Positions 1 to 10,740 of a DNA stretch of 64,000 nucleotides are shown here, piece by piece; position 1 is the stretch's first letter; every line of letters starts with the position of its first letter. The stretch is from the NCBI RefSeq assembly GCF_004193775.1, contig NC_041003.1:22678573-22742572 (forward strand), given 5' to 3'. Under the pieces are notes generated by a model. The model had not been told where the DNA came from. It ran no database searches and saw nothing but the letters and a program-made list of their open reading frames with translations. The translations under genes and the position numbers were made by a program. Source of the stretch: Glycine soja. Its lineage: Eukaryota > Streptophyta > Magnoliopsida > Fabales > Fabaceae.

Positions 1-130
1 TCTCTTTCTCCCACTCTTTGATTGGGAATTTCCTTTCCTTCCTTTTTTGCTTTCTCTTTGATTGGGAATTTCCTTTCCTTCCTTTTTTGCTTTCTCTTTG
101 ATTGGAAATTTCCTTTCCTTCTTTTTTTTT
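1..130. repeat. Pyrimidine-rich tandem repeat of about 40 bp
   Basis: About three units contain TTTGATTGGGAATTTCC followed by a TC-rich stretch. A longer version is at 36440-36660 in Ogre-2, and a degenerate relative on the other strand is at about 57880-57990 in Ogre-3. Any open frame here is a product of the repeat, not a gene. Confidence 0.7.
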
Positions 131-660
131 TTGCTTCCGAGGGTAAGGTTTATGGTGAGTCAGGATTTTGGCTCAAGGCTTGTAGAATGGCTAGACATGA
201 TACATGTCAGGGTTTGGTTTGGTTCAAGGATAAAAAGGGATGCCCCACATTATTTCCAGGACACAAATGCAAAAATGATGATTTGGAAATTTTATGCAAA
301 ACTGGTTATGCATGCACCTATGTGGACACTCAAGTGTCAAAATTTTATGGTCATGTGATGCTAGGGCTCAGGATTTATTTCCTCTATTTTAAATCAACCC
401 AATGTTTCCAAAATATGTTCTTTTATCAATTTGTGCATTCATCCGAGTCCATTTTGGGCGTCCGGGAAAACTTTCACAGCATTCACCCTTCAGGTGTATA
501 CACATTTTTTTTCAAAAATAGGTTATGATCAATGAATTTTTTCAAAGAAAAGTTGGAAGTCATCTCTTTTCAAAAGCATGTTGGCTTTTCAGCTAGACAA
601 CTTATTTTTCTTTTTTCTCTTTTTTTCATTTGTTCATTTCTTTTTTTTTTTTTTTTTTTT
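131..660 (-). other. Non-coding 3' region of Ogre-1
   Basis: Closely matches 36670-37250 of Ogre-2 and, as reverse complement and more diverged, 57370-57830 of Ogre-3. I see no coding domain. It includes poly-T tracts near 125-132 and 640-660. It is conserved among three elements, so it is element sequence rather than host DNA. Confidence 0.6.
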
Positions 661-925
661 TCATGAGGTATTTTGCTACCTAAACATGTGCATATTTTGT
701 GAGGTATTTTTGCTATATACATGCATATCCAAGGTATCTTGCCACCTAAACATACATATATATGTTTTGCGAGGTATTTTTTTGCTACATACACGCACAT
801 CTAAGGTATCTTTCTACCTAAACATACATATATATATTTTGTGAAGTGTTTTTTTGTTTACATACATGCATATCTAAGGTATCTTTCTACCTAAACATAC
901 ATATATATGTTTTGTAAGGTATGAC
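661..925. repeat. AT-rich tandem repeat, units about 66-73 bp
   Basis: The marker CCTAAACAT recurs near 679, 745, 817 and 890, each time after an AAGGTAT/GAGGTAT motif. The same array with more units is at 37250-37590. Similar but degenerate motifs (AGCAAAATAC, GGCACAATACC) appear at about 55150-55550 in Ogre-3, so the family is shared. Confidence 0.65.
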
Positions 926-1235
926 TACCTTCCGAGCTTGTGCTCGTTTTATTTAAATTCCTAGGATCATGAGCAACTAGGTGTGTCCTACTATGAAAAG
1001 TGATCAAATAACAAGCATAGATTCAAAAGGTACTAGGTTGCCTCCTAGTAGCGCTTCTTTAACGTCTTTAGCTGGACGCCTTATGACTTGTCAGTCACTG
1101 ACCTAGTACTTTGCTTACCTTTGGCTTTGGACTTGGTAGCCTGCTGGTCGGCCATGTGTCGTAGGCAACGCTCTAACCTTTTTGCGGATGAGCTGAGGTG
1201 AACTCTAGAGGTGGTGGCGGTGTGTCTATTGCCCG

Positions 1236-1977
1236 CTACCGGCCATCCCAATGCTGCTGTGGTGTTTCGCCCTGCGCCTGCCTAGGGACGCAATACTTCT
1301 TGATGAAAGCTCGATCAGTAGGGGGCCTGATGCCCTTGCTGGAGCTTACAGGTACTCTGTAGAACTGACAGAGACCCGTAATTAGAGCTTGACAACTCCA
1401 AGACCCTGTTGGACTTCTTCGGGTCCACTGGGTGTCTTGCAGGTGCGATCCCTGCAAACAATTGATGAAATCAGAAATCAGTTGAGCGATGTGCATACTT
1501 ACCTATGATGACATAACCTTGCCGGGGGGGTACGGGCACCCTGTAGGACTGATAGAGGCCCGTAACCAGAGCTGGAAACCCCAGGGCCCTGTTGGACTTT
1601 TCCGGGTCCACTGGGTGTCTTGTGGGTGCGATCCCTGCAAATAATAGATGGTATCAGAAATCAGTTGAACTATATGCATACTTACCCATGTCGGGACGAC
1701 ACAAACCAACTGATACTTTTGCAGGGGGAGATTGGCGTTGCGGTCGCTGGGCAGAATGTTGCTAAGTAGCAATGTCATCTATATCTGTGTAAGAGTGGTC
1801 ATGTCGGTGCGCATGATCCGCACTCGTCTCTTTGCAGCGGCACGGGTGAAATCTTGCCCCAGTATGCATAGTAGCAGTGTGATAGCCTCCCTCTCTAGTT
1901 GTGCTCGCACAGTTGGCCCTCCTCCAATATCAGGGGGTGGCCCAGGAACCGTAAAAAGGAAACTACTGGTCCCTTAA
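1236..1977 (-). pseudogene. Remnant of PF20167-like 'putative plant transposon protein' ORF
   Basis: Minus-strand translations resemble the C-terminal half of the ORF at 55691-56941: the MTLLLSN block, the HIVQLISDTIY block and the FIKKYC-PRQAQG block can be recognised. The gene is broken. The frame changes at the TTTGCAG before the conserved APTRHP segment (about 1 bp lost), there are stops upstream of MTLLLSN, and a segment of about 180 bp is present twice in tandem (about 1430-1500 and 1613-1690). The same damage is in Ogre-2, so it predates the split of the two copies. Function is unknown even for intact family members. Confidence 0.7.
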
Positions 1978-2059
1978 CCGGGAGTGCAAGTCTCGGTTAA
2001 GCATTTAAGGACAGAGGACCTTAAATTATCTTAAGGTGTGGATATGGAGCCCACTGAAA

Positions 2060-2603
2060 GTGAGGACGCGTAGTCCTCTAAAGGCGAGGGCGTGTAGCCC
2101 TCTGAAGTTCAGGACGTGTCGCCTTTCGAAGGCGAGGGAGTGTAGTCCTATGATGGCAAGGACGTGCAATCCTCTGAAGGTGAGGGCATGCCCCCCTTTG
2201 AAAATGGGGAACATGTAGTCCTCTGATGGCGAGGACGTGTAGTCCTCTAAAGGTGAGGACGTGTAGTCCTCTGAAGGTGAGGGCATGTAGCCCTACAAAG
2301 GTGAAGGCACATGACCCTTTGACGGCGAGGACGTGTAGTCCTCTGAAGTTGAAGGTACATGACCCTTTGAAGGCGAGGACGTGTAGTCCTCTGAAGGTGA
2401 AGGTAACTAGTACCCAAGGTGAGGGCGTGTAGCCCTCTCAAGGCGAGGACTTATAGTCCTCTGGAGGTGAGGGCGTGCAGCCCTCTGGTGGTGAGGACGT
2501 GTAGTCCTCTCAACGGTGAGGGTAACTAGTACCCAAGGTGAGGGCGTGTAGCCCTCTCAAGGCGAGGACGTGTAGCCCTCTGAAGACCAGGGTACTAGTA
2601 CCC
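2060..2603. repeat. 24-bp hairpin minisatellite (about 22 units)
   Basis: Units follow the pattern GGYGAGGRCGTGTAGYCCTC. Most have six-base arms (GAGGAC/GTCCTC or GAGGGC/GCCCTC) around a five-base loop GTGTA or GTGCA. A third class is GGGTA-ACTAG-TACCC. Because 24 is divisible by three, every frame reads as an eight-residue repeat, and those frames are not genes. The longer sister array is 38715-39928. Confidence 0.9.
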
Positions 2604-3440
2604 GAGGGTCCATCCTTATGAGAAAGCAAGAGATCGACTCATCGAGAGAGCCGGTCATCCCAAATTCAAAAGATTTGGACATTTAGATGTAGGGAATCTA
2701 TGTAGTTAACATGATTTTGAGGGATGCAGATGCATGCAACCTTTGTTGTGAAATTTGGGTAAATGCGGACTTTATATGAAACAATGCAATGTAATGGAAA
2801 GTTGTACAATGTTCATGACATTCTTTCCCTATTTTGTGATTTTGATTTTGATTTAATTTTTTTTTTTTTTTTGGAAAACACAGATTGACTGTCCTTTTGA
2901 AAGAGGTGATAATTCATGCAACCTCATCCTATCTTTTTTTGCAAATCTCCCCGGGAACTCCCTCAGAGTGTGTGTTCTGTTTGATCTAGTCACTTGACCA
3001 TTTTGGAGTGACGGCAATGGAGTCGTTTGATGTTTGACCAATCCATTGAAATCCTAGGGTTTGTTCCCCCTTTTTTTGTTAAAAACATCGATGGGTGAGA
3101 ACTTTTGATCGGCCCCTATGTTCACTTGAGGCTCATGCACGGTGCCCCTCATTGCCCCAGTGTAAGGCTTTGAGGTATCAATCGTTGCCTTTCGTCATGA
3201 CCTTGTAGGAGGGAACCTATTGGGTGAGAACTTCTAATCTGCCCCTAGGTTCGCTTGAAGTTTTTGCATGGTGCCTTTCGTTGCCCCAGTGTAGGGCTTA
3301 GAGGTACCAATTGTTGTCTTGTTTTCACGACCTCGTAGTGAGGAAGAATGAAAGAAGCAGTTGATTCTTGCAAAAAAGAATTTTCCAAGGACGAGAAATA
3401 GTTGAAGGATCTTTCGATGGATTAAGTCAAATGACTCCAA
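2604..3440 (-). other. Non-coding Ogre-1 interior
   Basis: Matches 39929-40633 of Ogre-2. It includes a poly-T tract at about 2858-2872 and two diverged copies of a segment around TGAGAACTT-TGATC-GCCCCTA (about 3096 and 3218). No protein domain is visible. Confidence 0.55.
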
Positions 3441-4189
3441 TGTAGAAGCAAGATGTTTTGATGTTTTGATGATGCCAAAGGATCAAGTGCTTCCAAGTTT
3501 TATTCAAGACAAGAATCCAAGAATCCAAGAAAATCAAGATATATGATCAAGTTGATCTCTAGAATCTTAGGAAGAAGTTTCCAAATTGAAAAAGCAAAAG
3601 GTTTGGCCAAAGACTTCTATCCAAATCATTTTAAATTGAGATTTACTCTTTGGTAATCGATTACCAGCAGTTTGAAAATGTTTTAATTCAAATTTTTAAA
3701 ACCTGTAATCGATTACATAAGTCTTATAATTGATTACCAGAGGGGATTTTCAGAAAATAATTTCCAAGAGACATATCTATTCAAATGTTTTATGAATGGC
3801 CATTCAAATGTTTTAAAGAGAGTTTTCATTGCCCAAACAGTTTTATCCTCTCGAAAGATCAAGAGTTTTTCTGAACTGAAATGTCTTATCCTCTCAAAAA
3901 GATTCCTTGGTCAACCACTTGCTTATTCAATAAGGAATTTTTTATTGATCTTCATTTTACAATCTACCTCTTTTATGAGAGACCTCTTCTTCTCTTCTTC
4001 TTATTTCTGAAAAGGGATTAAGAGACCGTGGGTCTCTTGTTGTAGGGGATTCTTGAACACAAGGGAAGGGTTATCCCTGTGTGCATTGTTAATCCGAAAA
4101 GAGAGATTGATAGTTCAATTGGGGAATAGTCTTTGCATCTTAATTCAACCCCCCTTTTTCTTAAGGTAACTGAGGCCATTTGTCCAACA
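3441..4189 (+). mobile_element. Captured Copia solo LTR
   Basis: Begins TGTAGAAGC and ends TGTCCAACA, matching the termini of the Copia LTRs at 15716-16791 and 17181-18752 read in the opposite orientation. It contains TAATCGATTA dyads at 3654 and 3706 and a diverged one at 3727. Flanks are TCCAA (3436-3440) and TCCTA (4190-4194), a plausible target-site duplication with one mismatch. There are no Copia internal sequences, so it is a solo LTR. The same insertion is in Ogre-2 at about 40634-41360. Confidence 0.82.
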
Positions 4190-4639
4190 TCCTATTCTTG
4201 ATAACTCACTTCTCTCTAAAAAGACAAAATGAGGTCACATGAACGTCTATATTTTTACTTGAAAACACAGTCAATCAAATGCCTTTTTATTTTTTATTTT
4301 GAAACTTATTTTTTATTTTGAAACTTATTTGTTTTGAACTTTGCTCGTTGTTTTACGGCACCCCCACCAACGTGCAAGATGAGTAATCTCTGATTGAACG
4401 GTCTTGGAAGTCAACACTCAGGAGCGCAGGTTGCTTGAGCAAACAGACCAATGGCTTACACCCACATTCCGGTGAAAGTTGAATAAGCAAACATGCGTTT
4501 GTGAGAGGATGAGGGACAAAGATATCAACTTTATCCATTTCATTTAACATTGTAGCTGTGGTTTACAATAATGGCATAAACTTGGAAACCCTGATGAGTC
4601 ATTAGGGACACCTAACAACAGCTTTCAAAATTGCCCCAT
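4190..4639 (-). other. Ogre-1 interior with a short conserved frame
   Basis: A 65-codon open frame at 4353-4550 (minus) is almost unchanged at 41530-41727 of Ogre-2. No known domain is recognised. Conservation may reflect only the recent common origin of the two copies, so I do not call it a gene. Confidence 0.4.
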
Positions 4640-6483
4640 GTGTGGCATCTCTTGTCAATGTCAGGATTTACACGCAATTCTCCTCAAATTTCAGCCAGCC
4701 CGCATCAATTAGACCTTGCACCTTACTCTTCAGAGCCCTACCATGCTCAATGGAACGCCCCGGGGCTTCTCCGTGACAAGCACACGTTGCGTTCGAGTCG
4801 TATCCTCAGAAAAATGGAGGTTGAGGAACCTTGGTTGGGGTTATGGCTACCATTGAATTATCAAGTAGATATGGGATCAAGTTTAGCATAGGATACTGGT
4901 ATTGGGGTGAATTCTACAGGCTTTCTGGCTGCAAAATTCACTTCTTGGTTGGTGTTTTTGGTTTGTGCTAAAGGTGGTGTTCGTCATTGGAAGTGCGGTA
5001 GACAGACTTTGTGGTAGATTTAGGGATGGCCTTTGTGGATAACTGGGTGGTGGGTAAGGAGAAAGTTTGTTATTGGCTGAGTAAAGATATTGTTGGGTTG
5101 GTGGGAAATTTGGCCGTACAGGAATGGCAGTCACAGCATGGGTTTCTCCCTCATCCTCACCCTCTTTATTTGCCCCAGTTTTCTCATTCGTCTAAGCAGG
5201 ATGATTAAATTTGCCTCTTTTCAGATCCACTTCGATCCTTTCACTGGCGAAGACCAAATCCGCAAAGCTTTGAGGGTGCGTAGCCCACCATCTTTTCATA
5301 GTAGAGTATCGATAATGTGTCTACCATCACGATTATCGTCTCCCTTTCCATCATTGGGGGTGCCACTTGGGCCGCCAGATCCCTCCACCTTTTGGGCGTG
5401 TTCTTTGAAAGATCCGTCCCCCTTTTTGCAAATGTTCTGTAGTTGCATCCTATCCAGAACCATATCAAAATTGTACTGACACTGCTTAATGAAGGCAACC
5501 ATTAGGTCCTTCCAAGAATGGACTCAAGAAGGTTCCTAAGTTAGTATACCAGGCGACAGTTGTCCTAGTAAGACTTTCTCAGGAAAAATGTATCAACAGT
5601 TTCTCATCTTTTGCGTATGCCCCCATCTTCCGACAGTACATCTTTAGATGGTTCTTGGAGCGAGTAGTCCCCTTGTACTTGCCAAAGTCCGGCACCTTGA
5701 ACTTGGGAATGACCATGTTTGGGTATTAGGAACAACTCTTCTAGGTTAGCAAAGGCATAATCTTCACCTCCTTCAATGGCCCTGAGCCTTTCCTCTAGGT
5801 GATCCAACTTTCCCATTCCTGCCATAGTCATGAGGGTTTTTAACCGCTGTGGAATGCAAGAGGTGCAGTTGTGGGTGATACTGAGGGCCCTCCAAAGGGT
5901 TTTGTAGGGGTATACCACCAACTGCTTGCCCTTCAGTGGTATATCCGAGCCAAGGCTCGAAGTCGGCTAGATTGTGATGGGGAATTTCATGGGTCTCTTC
6001 CACAGTTTAAGAGACATGTGCATGATCAGTTTGGGGTTGCTGGCTTTCAATGGGTATAGGAGTGGAGTTATTGACATTCTTATTGGGAGTGTACGCCACA
6101 TTGGGTGGCGTATAGTTGAGAGGCAAGCCATATGACGGGAAGGCGTGCTCATTTTGAATTTGCACATCATGGGGGCCGCCCATACTTCCTAAATCTTTGC
6201 CTACCATATTTGAGGTTGGACGATTCATTTGCTTGAGGCCAGATGGGGACGTCGGGTTCACCTTAGCAACAACGCTGGTAGCGGCAATTGCAACCGCATT
6301 GGCTTCCATTATCTTCTTCACGCTCATCATGGCCTCCATCATTGTGGCCATTTTCTCTTTAATGGCCTCCATGTCGGCCTTCATCTTCTCTTGTATCTCC
6401 TCTACTTCACCCATTACTCTAGCTCCAGCACGAGTTCGGTAAGGGCGCCGTAAAGCGTGTCCTTTTCTTTTTGATAAGTTCAT
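4640..6483 (-). pseudogene. Ogre gag, frameshifted
   Basis: The start region reads KRKGHALRRPYRTR followed by a coiled-coil-like segment rich in K, E and M (MGEVEEIQEKMKADMEAI). The capsid core follows in several frames (LDHLEERLRAIEGGEDYAF, then a retrotransposon-gag segment with WRDLAAQVAPP), then a proline-rich linker. The stretch 5750-6483 is mostly open in one frame. Below 5921 the sequence switches frame repeatedly, so no full Gag can be made. The equivalent in Ogre-3 is 30609-31829 plus 49481-50900. The family's role is capsid formation and RNA packaging. No protease or RT follows. Confidence 0.8.
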
Positions 6484-7540
6484 TTTATTTTATTTTTCAA
6501 GGAAAGAATGCAACGAGCAATGCAACCAATGAAAAGCATGGATGTATGCGAATGATGTACAGTTGAAGTATTGCGAATGTTTACGCAGGATATGGGGTTG
6601 AATCAATTTAGATTTTCAACATGGTCCATGACATCTTTGTCAAAGTGAAACTGGAAGTAACAAGGACATCAACAATCCTAAATATGTTTGGCAGTAGATG
6701 AAGCAGTGATGTGACTCGATTCATCTTTTGCCCCAATTTTGCAAGACGGTTACTTCCATATTTCAACTTGACTTGATGAACCTTTTTGTAAAAGCATGAG
6801 CTTGGTTCAACCCCGTATCCCAGGGAATGGCAATTTTGATCGCCAATACTTCAACAACGTTTCATAGGGATGAAAGACTCGAGAATATGCATGCTATGCA
6901 TGGAAAATGTAATTATGAGATTGAGGTGCCCGAAGAAACACCCTTTCTTAGTTAAACATGCATCAGGTACCATGTTCAATCATTTTGTTTTTAAGTGAAA
7001 TGGGTTTATGATCCCAACATGGTTGGCTCATGGTACCGAATATATGCAACTAAGAATGCAGCGTGAATTTTCGTACTTCCCCTTTTTTTTGTTTTTGTTT
7101 TGTAGAGGAAAATACAAGGATCATGTATGAGCAAACAAAAAGTATGTTGAACGCATATGATGATGCAATGACTCATGCAAAATGTGAGGCTGGAATATGA
7201 TAACGGACAAATGCAGGATATGTCCATTATGATGTTATGAAGAGATGCTTATGCGATGTATGATATGAATGCATTTTACGGACACGAGAGCCCGGAAAAT
7301 TATCTCTTCTTACTTGCGCATTTGGGGGCGCAGTGCCCCATGTGTACAATTAAGGAGGTGATATGGACCTTCCGGCTTCCCGTGACAAAGGACGAGACCA
7401 ACATACAATGCATGCTAGAGATAAAATGCGGGAGTGACTTGATTTGCACAAGCTTTTTGGAGTAGAAACATGGGACCAACTCATTTTATTTCAAAAAGGA
7501 AGTCGTATCTAGTCAAGGTCTTAGAGACCATACAAGTTTC
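6484..7540 (-). other. Expanded spacer between ORF1 and gag, with a leader-like duplicate
   Basis: Ogre-3 has only about 180 bp here. About 7240-7440 resembles the pre-ORF1 leader at 9480-9690: both have CCGG-AATT, CTTCTTA, GCCCCA and AAGGAGGTGA/AAGAAGGCGA motifs in the same order, ending near AATGCGGGA. The remainder shows no coding domain. It is present in Ogre-2 at 43654-44766. Confidence 0.55.
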
Positions 7541-9406
7541 CTAACGATTTCTAATTATGTAGGCCATTAAGTCTATCATATGCTGACAATAGCCGAGAAG
7601 CCCATGAATCTCTTCGGGGGCGGAGTGGGTGTCTGCCATCGCCTTGGCCTTGGCTAACAATCGGGGAAGTTCTTGACTCCCGTTCAAGGTAAGAGCAAAC
7701 CGATCCATCCACATGGTTGCCTCTTGGTGTAAAGAGTCGATCACCCTTCCTCTAGCCTCTTTTTCCGCGTATACTTGGGCATATTCGTCCGCAATCCTAT
7801 GCTCGTGGGCCGCGGCTAGACCTAACTCTTCTTGGTATTTGGCGATGATAGCTAGCATGTTGGTCTCCGTCTCGCATAAACGCTGAGACAAGCTTCTTTT
7901 GGACCTTGAACAGGCAACTAACTCCTCTTTCAAAACCATGCTATGTGCTCGCGACCGGTCCCTTTCTTCCTTTCGCAACTTGAGTTCACTATTGCTACCC
8001 CATAGAGCTCCGCGAAATTTGTTCCGGCCATACTCTTCCTTGCGAGCCCTCTTGGTCTCTTGTTCAAGGGCTCTTGCGGTAATTGCATTCTCTTCCCGTA
8101 ACCCGGCACACTCCTTCCGAACGTGTGTAGCGGCCAACTTGAACTTCTCCTTGGCAAGTTTTGCCTTTCCTAACTCGCTTTTGAGAGCTTGGACTTCTTC
8201 GTCCTCTTCCGGTGCTTCAAAACTCTCTTTGCTGACGACTTTTAACTTGGCGAGCCAATCTAAACCTCGTATGCGAACTTTCAGCCATTCGTGGTACCCA
8301 CCAATGATGCCATTACGAATGCCTCTAAGCTCTTGATCTTTCCTTAACGGGGTTTCCCATGCCTTATGGATTCTTTGTATAGTCTTGGAATTTTGTGCGC
8401 CGAGATCCCTCACAAGGAAAGGAGACATGCTTTCTTCCGTCGGTGCTCCCCTCACGGGGTACCCTAGTTGTCTTATAGCGAGCGCGGGATTGTAGTTAAT
8501 ACAACCCCTCGTTCCTACCAGCGGAATGTTTGGGTATCTTCCACATGAGAAAAGGACTCCTTCTTTCCCTTCCTTCCATCGGGGGAACCAACTGATTGTT
8601 CTACCTCCTATCCCGGCCAAGAGCTGGTCCCAATCTATTCTCCTCTTTTCAGTACACGAGCGATGGCTCAGGAGCGGACATGGATGTCTTGTGTCTTGTT
8701 GGAACAAGTGTGAAACCAACCAAACACAGAGGGCGGGTAAGCAACAGATGATCCGTGCGCTACTCTTTTCGCACCTTCGGTCAAATGTGTCAAATAGATC
8801 TGCCAAGACAGCTACCACCGGACTTTCCTTGCTATGGTGGTAGGCAAGGAAAGCGTCGATTGCTACTAGGTCTACCAAACCATCCACGTTTGGAAAGAGG
8901 ACGACCCCAAAAATTAGCAAAGCTAACACATCCATAAACGGGACCCAGTCTCCTTGATTGGCCATACCCCTCGCCTTGTCTTCTAGGTACTTCTGTGGTA
9001 GGCCCGCTATGCCGTTCCGAGTCTGTTTTATGCGGTCCAAACCTCTTGCTGAATCCTTGACCACAGTTGCAATTCTGCTCAAAGAGGGGAGACACCCGGA
9101 GGAAAGATATGGTTTTCTTCCCCCGAGAGGACATCCTAGAATTTCCTCAAATTCTTCAATGGTTGGTACTAATTGGAAGTCTGCGAATGTGAAGCACCTC
9201 AAAGGCTGGTCGTAGTATTGGGTAAGTGATGCAATGGCTTCTATGGACACCTCTGCTATGGTCAACTCTAAGATCTTTCCGTAAGTCTTGCGGAAGGCTT
9301 GCATTTGGAGGGGTTCCATCAACCGCCCTAATTCCTTGATGCTGGTGGTATCTAGGCTTTTGACCTTGACTTGGTAGAACCTCTTGCCGGTTTGATTTGT
9401 TCCCAT
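7541..9406 (-). CDS. Ogre ORF1 protein, DUF7745-like with C-terminal coiled coil
   Basis: This 621-codon frame is uninterrupted. I chose the start at MGTNQTGKRFYQVK because the homologous ORF in Ogre-3 also begins with MG just before KRFYQVK; an upstream in-frame ATG would add 12 residues. Residues about 1-330 resemble the legume DUF7745 family (blocks YYDQPLRCFTF, EEFEEILGCPLGG, FFD-type LLIFGVVLFPN). Residues about 398-555 are charged and heptad-like (EEDEEVQALKSELGKAKLAK) and probably a coiled coil. It lies between the 5' leader and gag, as ORF1 does in Ogre elements. ORF1 function is unknown. It is intact here although the element lacks pol; the homologues at 44767-46628 and 28598-30432 are broken. 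Confidence 0.88.
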   Translation of the reverse strand: MGTNQTGKRFYQVKVKSLDTTSIKELGRLMEPLQMQAFRKTYGKILELTIAEVSIEAIASLTQYYDQPLRCFTFADFQLVPTIEEFEEILGCPLGGRKPYLSSGCLPSLSRIATVVKDSARGLDRIKQTRNGIAGLPQKYLEDKARGMANQGDWVPFMDVLALLIFGVVLFPNVDGLVDLVAIDAFLAYHHSKESPVVAVLADLFDTFDRRCEKSSARIICCLPALCVWLVSHLFQQDTRHPCPLLSHRSCTEKRRIDWDQLLAGIGGRTISWFPRWKEGKEGVLFSCGRYPNIPLVGTRGCINYNPALAIRQLGYPVRGAPTEESMSPFLVRDLGAQNSKTIQRIHKAWETPLRKDQELRGIRNGIIGGYHEWLKVRIRGLDWLAKLKVVSKESFEAPEEDEEVQALKSELGKAKLAKEKFKLAATHVRKECAGLREENAITARALEQETKRARKEEYGRNKFRGALWGSNSELKLRKEERDRSRAHSMVLKEELVACSRSKRSLSQRLCETETNMLAIIAKYQEELGLAAAHEHRIADEYAQVYAEKEARGRVIDSLHQEATMWMDRFALTLNGSQELPRLLAKAKAMADTHSAPEEIHGLLGYCQHMIDLMAYIIRNR

Positions 9407-10250
9407 GCTTACTAAAGTGAGACAAAAGCTGGTGCAAATCAAAACTCCGATATCTCATGGGTGGGATGGATGAATGCATGATGGAATGCATATGACACAG
9501 ATGCAATCTAGGAATGCGGGGGTCCGGGGAATTTGTCCCCTTCTTAGATACGACGTCTAGGGGTAGCAAAATGCCCCAACGCACGTTTTTAAGAAGGCGA
9601 CACGGACCCTCCGTTGGTTTGTTTACAGTAGGGATCAAGACAGAACCCATATGCAATGCCTATGCAAAAGACACAATGCGGGAATGTACACAATATGACA
9701 ATATTTACTGAACATAAGCAAAAGGGTATATGATACTCATGCATGGCAGTATGAAAAATGGCACGCAGCGTGTTTGCTTCGTGCCCCTATTTAAGGGACC
9801 TATAAGGGAGAGAACTAACTAGGCTTTTAGCAATAATCCCCAAGGTAGTTATATCTCTCTTGATGGTTTCTAGAGGTATCATCCCCTTTGAAGAACATAT
9901 TGTAGCAGTAGGGACTACTAGCAAGAATAGGTTTTCAAAGAGAAAAGCTCTAGATGAGGGTTCACTGTAATCAAGCAAGTCGGAGACCTAGCATGATCAC
10001 AGATTCACCTCCACTCCTTATGCTCCCATGAACCCGGGTATAGGGCCCTTTTTCACTCACAGTGTGTGCAAATAGTGTTGGTGTTTGTGTGCATCAAATG
10101 AATAAATATTTACCTCATGCATACATTTAAAACGCACTAAAAGCAACAAAGAGTTTATATACACAAGAACATAATGAAAGGAAGCCAACAAAGGGGTAAG
10201 TCACGGTAAAACATTGCACAAAATTAAATGGCCTAACTCTCTAAAAACAG
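9407..10250 (-). other. 5' untranslated leader of Ogre-1
   Basis: Lies between PBS and ORF1. Parallel leaders are 46629-47481 (Ogre-2) and 27746-28597 (Ogre-3). No open frame with a domain. The block at 9480-9690 has a second copy between ORF1 and gag. Packaging signals are expected in such leaders, but none can be identified by eye. Confidence 0.6.
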
Positions 10251-10268
10251 TCCCCAGTGGAGTCGCCA
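10251..10268 (-). promoter_or_regulatory. Primer binding site, tRNA-Arg type
   Basis: The minus strand reads TGGCGACTCCACTGGGGA two bases inside the LTR. It starts with TGG, complementary to a tRNA CCA end. Ogre elements are known to use tRNA-Arg; I assign the tRNA by that precedent, not by a search. Confidence 0.82.
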
Positions 10269-10740
10269 ACTGTCGCAACCTACCCTTCGGCGGGATGGCG
10301 ACGCGTGACTCGCGGGATGCGTGTTCCACGAAAGGAATACGCGCGGAGTCGCCACCAACGTTTATTTGAGGAAAACGTCGGAAAAACCGGAAAAGACGCG
10401 ATCTACGAACTTTTTAGTGAAAGGTTCGGGAGTTGTATTTACGCACGGGGAAGGTATTAGCACCCCACACGCCCGTCTCAAGGGACGGCAGCCTTTAATC
10501 GAATGTGCAAACATGACTTTGATTTTTATGTTCCCTTTTATGTTCTTATATCCTTTATACCCTTTTTTATATTTTTCTTTTTTGCGGTCGACAAGGGTGT
10601 TTCCCTTTGCTCCTACGTATTCCTCAATTTGGGATGAGAAAATCAGACCTACGTAGTTCTTTCGGAACAAAGTGTTTGGTTAAGTTGTTTTTGTCTTTTT
10701 TGCAAAATATGTTTTTATTGAACAAAAGGTCATTTAAGGT

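Noticed and set aside
22..528. 168-codon frame with hydrophobic Phe/Leu repeats, possible membrane protein
   Set aside because: It is the pyrimidine-rich repeat read in one frame. The same sequence sits in the 3' non-coding part of the Ogre elements, on the strand opposite to their genes.
1640..1700. Genuine intron bounded by GTAAGT and TTTGCAG
   Set aside because: The homologous ORF in Ogre-3 reads straight through the same segment as coding sequence, so an intron is not needed. Kept only as a low-interest question.
7899..8336. Plus-strand open frames opposite ORF1, e.g. 145 codons
   Set aside because: They are antisense shadows of the ORF1 coiled coil, with no recognisable domain. The equivalents at 45121 and 29716 are shadows too.
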